Shown: piece by piece, positions 51,420-59,603 of the stretch | How the letters are laid out: each line of letters begins with the position of its first letter | Numbering within the stretch: the first letter of the stretch is position 1 | Assembly (NCBI RefSeq): GCF_029277445.1 | Contig: NZ_CP119566.1 | Span: forward strand, 1,924,001 to 1,988,000 | DNA: 64,000 nt | Reading direction: 5' to 3' | Source of the DNA: Pararhizobium qamdonense | GTDB lineage: Bacteria > Pseudomonadota > Alphaproteobacteria > Rhizobiales > Rhizobiaceae | Translations under genes and position numbers: made by a program | Notes under the pieces: model-generated | Database searches by the model: none | The model's input: only the letters and a program-made list of their open reading frames with translations | Told to the model about the DNA's origin: nothing

Positions 51420-52021
51420 GGGAACATCTCCTCAGGGGCAGGCGCCGTACCCGGTTCTTCTGCATCGATGTTGACGCCCTGGAAGGCGCCGAGACGTCTG
51501 GAATAGTGGTCGCGCACCAGGAGCGGCAAGCCGCAATGGCTGCAGGCAAAGGGGCTGGTGGTGACGTTATCGGTGATGCCCTTGCAATGCACGCATTGCA
51601 CCCGGCGCGCCGTCGAGCCGCGATGTTCGGTATGGATCGAGTTGAAATCGATGCCGAATTCCAGCGCCACCTGCATGATCTGGCCGATAAAGCCTTCTGT
51701 GCCGGCGATGTAGAGCCGCGTTCCCATCCGGGCCTGCTCCAGACAGGCGCGCAGGCGAAACAACAACGGCTGAAGTGTCGGCGCCTGCCAGAAGATGTCG
51801 GGCGACAGAGCCGAAAGAACCACGTCATAGGCTTTCGGTGCAGCGCCTGCGGCCAGATAGAGGATTTCCGATTTTGCCAGAAAATCCTTGCCCTTCAGGT
51901 CCACCTGGCCGGTGAGGGCGGCCGCCCCTTCGCCCTCGAGGACGAAGAGGTGGCGCTTTGCGTGGGGATCGATGTCGAGCCCCTTATATTCCGGCCTACT
52001 TTTGATCCCTTTTACGAGCAT
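51416..52021 (-). CDS. dmmA: Dimethylamine monooxygenase subunit DmmA-like
   Basis: A 201-residue protein of the DmmA family. The first 150 residues form a Rossmann-like reductase-type half (HLFVLEGEGAAALTGQVDL ... GTRLYIAGTEGFIGQIMQVALEFG). The end has a zinc-ribbon/rubredoxin-like pair of CxxC motifs (RRVQCVHCKGI, FACSHCGLPLLVRDHYSRRLGAFQG). The start ATG at 52021 is 4 bp after the GcvT stop; the longer frame from 52063 would overlap that gene. The position between gcvT and dmmB matches methylamine clusters of other proteobacteria. Confidence 0.88.
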   Translation of the reverse strand: MLVKGIKSRPEYKGLDIDPHAKRHLFVLEGEGAAALTGQVDLKGKDFLAKSEILYLAAGAAPKAYDVVLSALSPDIFWQAPTLQPLLFRLRACLEQARMGTRLYIAGTEGFIGQIMQVALEFGIDFNSIHTEHRGSTARRVQCVHCKGITDNVTTSPFACSHCGLPLLVRDHYSRRLGAFQGVNIDAEEPGTAPAPEEMFP

Positions 52022-52025
52022 GCCG

Positions 52026-53159
52026 TCAGCCTTGCGCCGTCCGTTTCGTCTTTTTCGGATCATCGAAGGTGATCGTGTGGGCGATCGCCGGTGCGTTGAC
52101 CGTCTTTCCCTTCACCTGGAGCTTGGTGCCCTGGACGGCATAGGGAACCTCGACGCGCATGATCGCCATCGAGCGGTTGGTGAGCTTGGAATAGGACGGG
52201 CAGGTGATGACGCCGACTTTTTTGTCGCCATCCCAGACTTCGTCGCCGAGATCGGCCGGTCCGTCGGCCTCGATCAGCAGGCCGAAGATCTTGAAGCGCT
52301 CCTTGCCTTTGAGGCGGGCATGTTCCTCGGCGCCGCGAAAACCGGTCTTACCGGGGCTGACGGTGAAATCGAGGCCGAGTTCCCACAGGCTGTCGCCGGG
52401 CTGCTCGTTGGCGAACGGATACATCTGCGAATTGTCGTAGGGATAGAACAGCAGGTAGCTTTCGACCCGCAGCATGTCGAGAACGCTGAAGCAGACGGGG
52501 ATGATGCCCATCTCCTTGCCTTCATCGACGATCCGGTCCCAGACCATGCCGGCATCCTGGCCGCGCACGAAGATTTCGTAGCCGCGTTCGCCGGTATAGC
52601 CGGTGCGCGAGATCATCACCGGGGCGCCGAACAGGGTCGTCTGCATATGGTGGAAATATTTGAGGTCGCGGATGCCGGGCACGTATTTTTCGAGATAATC
52701 GACGGCAAGCGGTCCCTGCAGTGACAGGTCATGCAGGTCGTCGTCGAACAGCACGGCGCAATTGCGGCCCTGTGCCTGCTTGACGATTTCCTCAAAACCG
52801 GAGCCCGAGCCATGCACCAGCATCCAGGAATTCGGGCCGGTGCGGTAGACGATGCAATCGTCGGTAAAATGGCCGCGATCGTTCAGCATGCAGGCATAGA
52901 CGGACTTGCCGGGATAGACCTTCGTCATGTCGCGGGTGGTGATATATTCCAGGATGGCAATCGCATGCGGGCCGACCAGATGCACCTTCTTCAGGCCGGA
53001 AACATCCATGATGCCGGCCTTGGTGCGCACGGCAATGTGTTCTTCGGAAATATCCTTGTCATAGGTCCAGGCGGTTCCCATGCCGCTCCAGTCTTCAAGA
53101 TTGGACCCCAATGCCCGATGCCGATCGCCCAGGGCGGAGAAACGCCAGCTAAGTGCCAT
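52026..53159 (-). CDS. GcvT-family aminomethyltransferase linked to dimethylamine oxidation
   Basis: A 377-residue folate-binding protein of the glycine-cleavage T family. Segments are IMDVSGLKKVHLVGPHAIAILEYI, GKSVYACMLNDRGHFTDDCIVYR, MISRTGYTGERGYEIFVRGQD and a C-terminal GVITCPSYSKLTNRSMAIMRVE. It is the first gene of the gcvT-dmmA-dmmB-DUF3445 operon. Genes of this type in methylamine clusters are thought to move formaldehyde released by demethylation onto tetrahydrofolate. It is not the housekeeping T-protein, since gcvH and gcvP are absent. Confidence 0.9.
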   Translation of the reverse strand: MALSWRFSALGDRHRALGSNLEDWSGMGTAWTYDKDISEEHIAVRTKAGIMDVSGLKKVHLVGPHAIAILEYITTRDMTKVYPGKSVYACMLNDRGHFTDDCIVYRTGPNSWMLVHGSGSGFEEIVKQAQGRNCAVLFDDDLHDLSLQGPLAVDYLEKYVPGIRDLKYFHHMQTTLFGAPVMISRTGYTGERGYEIFVRGQDAGMVWDRIVDEGKEMGIIPVCFSVLDMLRVESYLLFYPYDNSQMYPFANEQPGDSLWELGLDFTVSPGKTGFRGAEEHARLKGKERFKIFGLLIEADGPADLGDEVWDGDKKVGVITCPSYSKLTNRSMAIMRVEVPYAVQGTKLQVKGKTVNAPAIAHTITFDDPKKTKRTAQG

Positions 53160-53440
53160 GATTTGTTCCCTTATTTATTTCACTCTGTGGAAATAATTAT
53201 TCCTGAGTATATTCGCGTTTTCGGGAACGGCAAGCCCGCGATGTGGATTTCTCGCCGGAAAGTGCGGTGTCGCGGATGGTAAAAGACGTGCCGCTTTTGC
53301 TTCTTCAGGAGCCTCCAGTTGGAGCATTCAACGCCGGAAAAGCGGACTTTTCAAGTGGCGTAATCTGGGAAGGCGAGCACACACGAAAATGCCCGGATCA
53401 GGGATCCGGGCACCGGGGACATTCTAAGATGAAACGGGAA
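53160..53440. promoter_or_regulatory. Promoter region of the gcvT-dmm operon
   Basis: 281 bp upstream of the gcvT-dmm operon. The first 50 bp are strikingly AT-rich and contain the imperfect palindrome GGAAATAATTATTCC (53189-53203), a plausible operator. The remainder holds the DUF982 terminator at 53385-53413. Confidence 0.5.
53385..53413 (-). terminator. Rho-independent terminator after the DUF982 gene
   Basis: GCCCGGATC (53391-53399) and GATCCGGGC (53403-53411) form a perfect stem. On the minus strand it is followed by ATTTTCG, consistent with ending the DUF982 transcript. Confidence 0.85.
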
Positions 53441-53689
53441 TCAGGCGAGCAGGCCTTCTTCCTTCATGGCGGCGATGAACGAGGCCCAGGCTTTCTGCGG
53501 GCTGCGGATGCCGTCGAGGGCGTCCAGGCAATGTTGCAGGGCGCGGCGATAGGCAAGGCCACGCTTGCCGGTCCAGCGGCGCAGGAATTCCACGGCGTCC
53601 CAGGCGGTCGCGATGATGTTTTCCTGGCTCTGCTGGATGACCACTCTGACGGGGGTTGGAAAGCGTTTGTAACTCAACGTCGTCCTCAT
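53441..53689 (-). CDS. DUF982 domain protein
   Basis: An 82-residue DUF982 protein, a small family found almost only in Rhizobiales and often present in many copies. The domain covers nearly all of it: RFPTPVRVVIQQSQENIIATAWDAVEFLRRW, then KRGLAYRRALQHCLDALDG and a closing PQKAWASFIAAMKEEGLL. Function is unknown. The start at 53689 (MRTTLSYKRF) is used because the upstream 42 residues of the open frame are unlike the family. It ends at a clear terminator. Confidence 0.88.
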   Translation of the reverse strand: MRTTLSYKRFPTPVRVVIQQSQENIIATAWDAVEFLRRWTGKRGLAYRRALQHCLDALDGIRSPQKAWASFIAAMKEEGLLA

Positions 53690-53819
53690 GCTGCTTCTTG
53701 AAATTGCAGCACTCAAACGTGCGGGATTCAAGAAGGTTCCAACGGCGGATTCATTTTGGAATCTGCTTGTGAAAGCATGTTCTGAACCACGGCTGAGGCG
53801 TCTTTGATGAACCACGGGA

Positions 53820-54056
53820 TCAGCGCATCGCGCGCATCCGCTCGACCCAGTCAGCCCCGATCTGCCATCGCGTCAGCACATCCAGCGGGTCCTCCGCATC
53901 AAGCCGCGAACAGATGCGATAGACCTCCAGAACCTCGGCACTCATCTCGCCGCGATGATAGATAAAGGTGGCGGCGGCATAGCGGGTGCGGCCGGACCAT
54001 GCGATGCCCAGCGGAGTTTTAATCAAATCCCAGTTCTGGCGTGTTTCCTCGTCCAT
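53820..54056 (-). CDS. Small conserved-looking protein at the end of the flavoprotein operon
   Basis: A 78-residue protein starting at 54056 (MDEETRQNWDLIKTPLGIAW), 10 bp after the stop of the second GcvT-family gene and therefore probably the last gene of that operon. The sequence is soluble and mixed alpha/beta, with SGRTRYAAATFIYHRGEMSAEVLEVYRIC and a terminal DVLTRWQIGADWVERMRAM. I do not recognise a family. It could be a small accessory subunit of the oxidoreductases encoded upstream. The ORF is also open further upstream to 54095, overlapping the GcvT gene. Confidence 0.6.
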   Translation of the reverse strand: MDEETRQNWDLIKTPLGIAWSGRTRYAAATFIYHRGEMSAEVLEVYRICSRLDAEDPLDVLTRWQIGADWVERMRAMR

Positions 54057-54066
54057 ATCGCAACCG

Positions 54067-55287
54067 TCAGAACTGAGCGGGCGGGGAAGCGGCACGGCGG
54101 TCGAGCTTGATGAAAGGGCGCGGCACGATGCGGGCGCGTTTCATCATCTTTTGATATTGCAGTTCGCGCGACGCGTAGATTTCCACCCAGAGATCTTCGG
54201 TCAGACGCGTGCCATAGGGCCGGGTCAGGCTGGCGATGGCGATGTTGCGCTTGGCAAGCGGCGACCAGATTGCGGCACTGACGAGGCCGGCCTCATGCTT
54301 TTTCCGGTGATAGAGGATGGCGCCGTCAGCCGGAATATTGCCTTCAATTTCAAGGCCGACGAGCACATGTTTGAGAGATTGATTCCGCCTGGCTTCAAGT
54401 ATCGCTTGACGTCCGTTGAAGGTGATTTTTTGCGCATCGACCAGCCAGTCCAGCCCGATCTCGTCGGGCATGCGGGCGCGGTCGGCGCGCAGCGCCGTCT
54501 CCGCCGTCATGAAATCGGCATTGGCGACGATGAATCCCGCTTCGATGCGGGCGCGGTTGAGTGCGGCATAGCCGATGGCGCGGATGCCGTGAAGCTGTCC
54601 TGCCGTCCAGAGGCGATCCCACAGGCTGAGCGCGGCATCAGCGGGGACGAACAGTTCGTAGCCGAGATCGCCGGTAAAGCCGGTGCGCGAGATGGTGACC
54701 GTGCCGCCCTCATGCGTGAAGTCTGCGAGCTGGAAGGGTTTCAGCCGTTCGATGCCGTCGAAGCCGGCTTTGGACAGGACCGCGAATGACGTTGGGCCCT
54801 GCAGGGCAAGCCCGGCGATCTCAGCCGTTTCTTCCGCGACGGTAACGTCAAAGCCGATGGCGCTGTCGAGCAGCCAGGGCAGGTGGCGCTCCTGGCAGCA
54901 GAGGCGAAACGTATCGGGCGCGAGCCGGAACAGCGTGCCATCATCAAGCACATGACCGTGGTCGTCGCACCAGGCGGTGTAGTGGACGCGGCCGGTGCCG
55001 AGCTTTGAGACATCGCGCACGGTCAGCCGGTTGAGATAGCGCTCGGCATCCGGCCCGGCGATGCGGTATTTCACCATCGGCGAAATATCGAACAGCGCCG
55101 ATGTCGAGCGGATGGCGAAATATTCCAGTTCCTCGTCGAAGACCGAATGCGGCGCCTTGTAGCCGGACCAGGTGTACCAGTCGCTGGTTTCGCTGAGGGC
55201 TGCGATGCGCGGATGAAACGGGGTCTCGAAGCGTGGCGTGGCAATATGGCTCTGCAGGGCGCGGCGAGTGTTGATCTCCAGCATCAT
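54067..55287 (-). CDS. GcvT-family aminomethyltransferase of the flavoprotein operon
   Basis: A 406-residue folate-binding GcvT-family protein, distinct from the one at 52026. Typical segments are SDWYTWSGYKAPHSVFDEELEYF, RYLNRLTVRDVSKLGTGRVHYT, TISRTGFTGDLGYELFVPADA and GLVSAAIWSPLAKRNIAIASL. The start overlaps the stop of the upstream flavoprotein gene by 4 bp, so translation is coupled. In demethylating systems such proteins accept one-carbon units from N-methyl oxidation. That suggests the operon oxidises an N-methylated or similar compound, but the substrate cannot be named. Confidence 0.9.
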   Translation of the reverse strand: MMLEINTRRALQSHIATPRFETPFHPRIAALSETSDWYTWSGYKAPHSVFDEELEYFAIRSTSALFDISPMVKYRIAGPDAERYLNRLTVRDVSKLGTGRVHYTAWCDDHGHVLDDGTLFRLAPDTFRLCCQERHLPWLLDSAIGFDVTVAEETAEIAGLALQGPTSFAVLSKAGFDGIERLKPFQLADFTHEGGTVTISRTGFTGDLGYELFVPADAALSLWDRLWTAGQLHGIRAIGYAALNRARIEAGFIVANADFMTAETALRADRARMPDEIGLDWLVDAQKITFNGRQAILEARRNQSLKHVLVGLEIEGNIPADGAILYHRKKHEAGLVSAAIWSPLAKRNIAIASLTRPYGTRLTEDLWVEIYASRELQYQKMMKRARIVPRPFIKLDRRAASPPAQF

Positions 55288-56879
55288 GATCTCTCCGAAA
55301 GAATGTGGCGCGCGGCGAGCAGTCCCGGCAGGCCGGAAATGCCGCCGCCAGGATGCGAACCGGCACTGGCGAGGTAGAGGCCGGACAGCGGCGTCGAATA
55401 GCCGGCCGCCGCATTGACCGGGCGGTTGACCAGCAGCTGATCGGCCTGCAGTTCGCCATGATGCCAGTGGCCGCCGGGCAGATGATACTGGGTTTCCATA
55501 TCGGCCGGTGTCATCAGCTGGCGTCCGGTGATGCTCTTGCTCAAGCCCGGCGCGTAGCGCTCCAGCGTGTCGAGGATGATCTTTTCGAAGGCCGGTTTGC
55601 CATTGTCCCAGCCGCCCTTCAGATCATAGGGCGCAAATTCCACCAGGGCGGACAGCGTCGCGCCGCCGGGGGGCGCGAGTGCGGGATCGGCAAGGCTCGG
55701 CAGGGTGATCTCCATCACGGGATCGGGAGAGAATTCACCATATTTGGCCGGGTTGAAGGCATTTTCGACATGGGCGATGGAGCGGGCGATGACCAGCCGG
55801 CCGCGATGGTCATCCGGCGAAACGCCGGTGAAGGCGGGCTGCCGGTCGAGCGCCAGATCGAGCTTGGCGACATTGCCTTTCGAGCGGATATTGCCGACGG
55901 CGCGGACAAAGCCTGTGCCGAGTTCGGCTGCGTCGCAGAGGTTCAGGAATGTCGCCTGCGGATGGATGGCGCAGATGATAACGGGTGCATTCAGCTGTTC
56001 GCCGTTGGCGAGCACGACGCCGGTTGCGGTGCCGCGATCGGCGAGGATGTGCGCGGCATGGGCGCCCGTGCGGATGACGGCTCCGGCAGCGGTTGCGGCC
56101 TTTTCGAACGCCGGGGCAAGGATGCTCATGCCACCCTGCGGCACGCATTGCGCGCCCGTCTTGCCGCCCGTTTCGCCGGTCAGACGGTAATAGAGGCCGA
56201 GAAGAGAGGTCGGTGATCGCGGCCCGAGATGGATGCCGAGCGTGGCGTCGAAGGCAACGAGACCTTTGAGGCGGTCGTCGCTCAGATATTCGTCGGCGAC
56301 ATCGGCGACATTCATCAGGAGCATGCGCAGGAAGTCGCGGCCTTCCTCGCGGCCTTTGGTAATGAGGCTGAGGCCCGCGCCTGCAAAGGCGCCGAGGTCA
56401 CGCATCCCGACATGGCCGATCTCCGGCGGCCGGCGCTTGAGGAAGCGTTTGAGAATGCCCGCCTGGAACATCAGCTTCTTGCGCATGGCCGCAAAGGCCT
56501 TCGCTTCTGCCGGGCTGACGCCGTCGACTGTCTCGCCATAGGCACCACGCAGGACGGCGTGCCTGCCATCCGGCGAGAGCGCCACGGTCGGCAGGGACGC
56601 GCCGGAGGTTTTGGCGGCCTTCAGCTTCAGCAGGTCCTCGACCTCCGGATCGAGCCGGTTGACGATATGGGCGAGGCCGGCGGAGCGGTAGCCGGGATGG
56701 AATTCAAAGCCGCGCATCGCGCCGCCGGTGCTGTCGGCGGCTTCGAGAACGACGACCCTGCGGCCGTTCTGCGCCAGCAGCGTGGCCGCCGTCAGGCCGT
56801 TATGGCCGCCGCCGATGACGATGGCATCGAAGTCTGCGGCGTTGAAATCCGTGGTCCGGGCGAGATCAGATGACGTCAT
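55284..56879 (-). CDS. Phytoene-dehydrogenase-like FAD oxidoreductase 1
   Basis: A 531-residue flavoprotein with the GG-doublet FAD motif IVIGGGHNGLTAATLLAQNGRRVVVLE near the N-terminus, after an 18-residue leader. The C-terminal flavin-binding region is SGLYLASAGSHPGGGISGLPG. This belongs to the NAD(P)/FAD-dependent group that includes phytoene desaturases and vertebrate PYROXD2. It overlaps the previous flavoprotein gene by 14 bp and the GcvT gene by 4 bp. There are no carotenoid genes around, so a carotenoid role is unlikely. An amine or polyamine-derived substrate is favoured by context. Confidence 0.9.
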   Translation of the reverse strand: MTSSDLARTTDFNAADFDAIVIGGGHNGLTAATLLAQNGRRVVVLEAADSTGGAMRGFEFHPGYRSAGLAHIVNRLDPEVEDLLKLKAAKTSGASLPTVALSPDGRHAVLRGAYGETVDGVSPAEAKAFAAMRKKLMFQAGILKRFLKRRPPEIGHVGMRDLGAFAGAGLSLITKGREEGRDFLRMLLMNVADVADEYLSDDRLKGLVAFDATLGIHLGPRSPTSLLGLYYRLTGETGGKTGAQCVPQGGMSILAPAFEKAATAAGAVIRTGAHAAHILADRGTATGVVLANGEQLNAPVIICAIHPQATFLNLCDAAELGTGFVRAVGNIRSKGNVAKLDLALDRQPAFTGVSPDDHRGRLVIARSIAHVENAFNPAKYGEFSPDPVMEITLPSLADPALAPPGGATLSALVEFAPYDLKGGWDNGKPAFEKIILDTLERYAPGLSKSITGRQLMTPADMETQYHLPGGHWHHGELQADQLLVNRPVNAAAGYSTPLSGLYLASAGSHPGGGISGLPGLLAARHILSERS

Positions 56880-58485
56880 GGGCCGGGCTCATTTCTGAAG
56901 GTTTCAGTTTCAGGTCGCGCAGGATTTCCGCGGCGGCATTGCGGCCGGGCGCTCCCATGACGCCGCCGCCGGGATGGGTGGAGGAGCCGCAGAGATAGAG
57001 GCCAGGCACCGGCGTGCGGTATTGCGCGTAACCGGGCACCGGGCGGTTGAACAGCAACTGATCGAAGGTCAGCTCCCCTTGGAAGATATTGCCTTCGGTG
57101 AGGCCAACCTCCGCCTCGATCTCGCGCGGCGTGCGCACTTCCATATGCAGGATGCGGTCGCGGAAGCCGGGGGAATAATCGGCGATCTGGCTGACGACGG
57201 TCTCGGCAAAGGCGTCGCGGTCGGCATCGGTCCAGTCGCGGCCTTCCAGTTGCGGCGGGCAATATTGCACGAAACAGCTCATGAAATGCTTGCCCGGCGG
57301 CGCCATGGTCGGATCGAGCGTCGTCGGGATGACCATATCGACGAAGGGATCGGCGGAATAGCGGCCAGCCTTCCAGTCGTCATAGGCGCGTTCCATCCGC
57401 TCCATCGAATCGGTGAAATGCAGATCGCCGCGAATGCAGGAGGAATTCTTCGGCAGCGCCGGAAATTCGGGCAGGCTGTCGAGTGCGATATTGAGCTTGC
57501 CGGACGAGCCGCGCATTTTGAAGTGCTTGACGCGGTGGACGAAGGCTTCGGGCAGGGCATCCTCCTCGACCAGCTTGAGGAAGGTGCGCTTGACGTCGGC
57601 ATTGGAGACCACGAGATTGCCGCGCACCTCCTCGCCATCGGCCAGCACGACGCCGGTGGCGCGGCCGCTGCGGGTCATGACGCGGGCGACATCGGCGCCG
57701 GTGCGGATCGTGCCGCCCGATGCCTTGAAGGAGGAGGCAAGCGCCTGCGTCACCGCGCCCATGCCGCCGCGCGCATAGCCCCAGGCGCCGACGGAGCCAT
57801 CGACTTCGCCCATGTAGTGATGCAGGAGCACGTAAGCCGTGCCGGGCGACATCGGCCCAAGCGCCGTGCCGATAATGCCCGACAACGCCAGATAGGCCTT
57901 GATGACGTCGGTCTCAAAATATTCGTCGAGGAAGTCAGAGATCGACATGGTCCAGAAGCGCAATGTCTGCGCCATGTCATGGGCGGAGAATTCGCCGAGT
58001 TTTTTGCCGAGATAGAGCAGCTCGGAAATGTCGCGCGGCTTGAAGGAAAACGGGTCCGGTGCGGTGCGCATCAATAGCGGCTGGATGAAACGGCATTGGC
58101 GGGTGACGTCGCGGGCGTAGCGGTCATAGGCTTCGGCATCGCGCTTGGAATAGCGGGCGAATTCGCGGCGGTGGCTGTCATGGTCGCGGTAGGAGGCGAT
58201 ATAGTCGCCGTCGCGGGTAAAGACCGCGCCGCCTTCATAGGCGATGACCTGCAGCCCGTGTTTCGGCAGCTCGAGGTCGCGCATGATTTCTGGGCGAAAC
58301 AGCGAGCAGACATAGGAGCAGTTGGAGTAGAGGAAGCCCGGCGTCAACTCGCGGCTGGTGGCCGCACCGCCCACCCAATCGTTCTTTTCGAGCACCAGCA
58401 CATCAAGCCCGGCGCGCTGCAGATAGCAGGCCGCGACCAGGCCGTTATGGCCGCCTCCGATCATCACCACATCGTATTTCTTCAT
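56866..58485 (-). CDS. Phytoene-dehydrogenase-like FAD oxidoreductase 2
   Basis: A 539-residue relative of the adjacent flavoprotein. The FAD motif is VVMIGGGHNGLVAACYLQRAGLDVLVLEKN at the very start, with a matching C-terminal GLYLCGSSTHPGGGVMGAPGRNAA. A central block LSGIIGTALGPMSPGTAYVLLHHYMG is shared in outline with PYROXD2-like enzymes. It is the first gene of the operon, with an AT-rich palindrome 62 bp upstream and a BetI-like regulator divergent. The two paralogues may form a heteromer or act on successive steps. Confidence 0.9.
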   Translation of the reverse strand: MKKYDVVMIGGGHNGLVAACYLQRAGLDVLVLEKNDWVGGAATSRELTPGFLYSNCSYVCSLFRPEIMRDLELPKHGLQVIAYEGGAVFTRDGDYIASYRDHDSHRREFARYSKRDAEAYDRYARDVTRQCRFIQPLLMRTAPDPFSFKPRDISELLYLGKKLGEFSAHDMAQTLRFWTMSISDFLDEYFETDVIKAYLALSGIIGTALGPMSPGTAYVLLHHYMGEVDGSVGAWGYARGGMGAVTQALASSFKASGGTIRTGADVARVMTRSGRATGVVLADGEEVRGNLVVSNADVKRTFLKLVEEDALPEAFVHRVKHFKMRGSSGKLNIALDSLPEFPALPKNSSCIRGDLHFTDSMERMERAYDDWKAGRYSADPFVDMVIPTTLDPTMAPPGKHFMSCFVQYCPPQLEGRDWTDADRDAFAETVVSQIADYSPGFRDRILHMEVRTPREIEAEVGLTEGNIFQGELTFDQLLFNRPVPGYAQYRTPVPGLYLCGSSTHPGGGVMGAPGRNAAAEILRDLKLKPSEMSPAHDVI

Positions 58486-58870
58486 GCCTCTGTCTCCCTC
58501 ATTGCGAAAAATCTGGCATGAAAAGCAGAATGTTGTCCAGTTATATTGAATGAATATTCAGCAAGTATGTTGCAATCCTCTGATAATGCGATAGGATTTC
58601 GTGTCAAAGGCCATGCGGTGGACATGACGGGATGATCGAAACCTCGATGCGGGAAACGGGATATGGCCAGGCAGGCGCATCGGGCTCCGGTTTGGTGATC
58701 GCGCGACTGTCTGCGTCCGGGCAGGCATGCGGCTCCGTGACCGTGAAGACGGCGCGCACGGGCTATCCTGGAACGGGCATCCGCAGCTTCAAAGCCAAGC
58801 AGAAGGTTCTTGACACCGGGCCGCATTGTCGCGCTCATCTGCCCGGTGAAAAACCGGGCGGGAGCGCATC
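58486..58870. promoter_or_regulatory. Divergent control region between the flavoprotein operon and the BetI-like gene
   Basis: 385 bp holding no convincing gene. Close to the flavoprotein operon lies TGAATGAATATTCA (58547-58560), an inverted repeat with TGAAT/ATTCA arms. It resembles the TTGAA...TTCAA type of site used by BetI-family repressors. The part nearer the regulator is GC-rich and featureless to my reading. Confidence 0.55.
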
Positions 58871-59572
58871 ATGAGCGTCGTTCTCAGCCTGAAGGGCAAG
58901 AAGGTAACGGTGAGAATGAAGGCAGTGTCTGCGGCTGAAACCGGCGAAAACGAAAGGCGTGGCCGCAAGGCTTCGAAGGAAACACGGCGCCAGCAGCTGG
59001 TCGAGGCAACGATCGATTCGCTTGCCAAGCGCGGCTATTCCGAAACGACGCTGGCCGATGTCGCCGATGGCGCCGGCCTGTCGCGCGGCATCGTCAATTT
59101 TCATTTCGAGAGCAAGGAAAAGCTCTTGATTGCCACGCTGCAATTCATGGCCGACGAATATGCGGCGCATTGGGGCGCGGCACTCGATAAAGCGGGCGCG
59201 GCGGCATCCTCGCAGCTCTGGGCGCTGGTGGCGGCCGATTTCGACCGCAAGATCTGCACCAAGCGCAAGCTGGCCGCCTGGTGCGCCTTCTGGGGCGAGG
59301 CGAAATCGCGGCCGACCTATCAGGCGCTCTGCGGCGCCCGCGACACCAAGTACCAGGAGCTGTTCGTGGCGCTCTGCGCGCAGATGAAGGCCGAGGCATC
59401 CTATACATATGACGCCGAAACCATCGCGCTGGCGCTCAGCGCCATGATGGAAGGCCTGTGGTTCCGGCTGATGATGGGCGATGGGCTGACGCGCGAAAAG
59501 GCCCATGCGGCGGCAATCGAATATCTGGTCTCGGTCTTTCCGGGCCATATGACCCATCAGGGTCCGAAATAG
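58871..59572 (+). CDS. BetI-like TetR-family regulator
   Basis: A 233-residue TetR regulator. The helix-turn-helix is ETRRQQLVEATIDSLAKRGYSETTLADVADGAGLSRGIVNFHFESKEKL (about residues 37-85), and together with AAWCAFWGEAKSRPTYQALC it fits the BetI subgroup. BetI itself represses choline-to-betaine genes, but no betAB genes are present, so the effector is probably another amine. The ATG at 58871 is used; an ATG at 58916 would give a more standard N-terminus. It precedes the binding-protein gene by 31 bp. Confidence 0.9.
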   Translation: MSVVLSLKGKKVTVRMKAVSAAETGENERRGRKASKETRRQQLVEATIDSLAKRGYSETTLADVADGAGLSRGIVNFHFESKEKLLIATLQFMADEYAAHWGAALDKAGAAASSQLWALVAADFDRKICTKRKLAAWCAFWGEAKSRPTYQALCGARDTKYQELFVALCAQMKAEASYTYDAETIALALSAMMEGLWFRLMMGDGLTREKAHAAAIEYLVSVFPGHMTHQGPK

Positions 59573-59603
59573 GGAACAGCTGAAAACGGCAAAGGAGACC
59601 GGC

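Noticed and set aside
52026..55287. Housekeeping glycine cleavage T-protein
   Set aside because: Two divergent GcvT-family genes lie among amine-oxidation genes without gcvH or gcvP, so they are more likely pathway-specific folate proteins.
55284..58485. Carotenoid biosynthesis operon
   Set aside because: The flavoproteins belong to the broader phytoene-dehydrogenase-like group, but there is no phytoene synthase or other crt gene, and the GcvT and amine-transport context points elsewhere.
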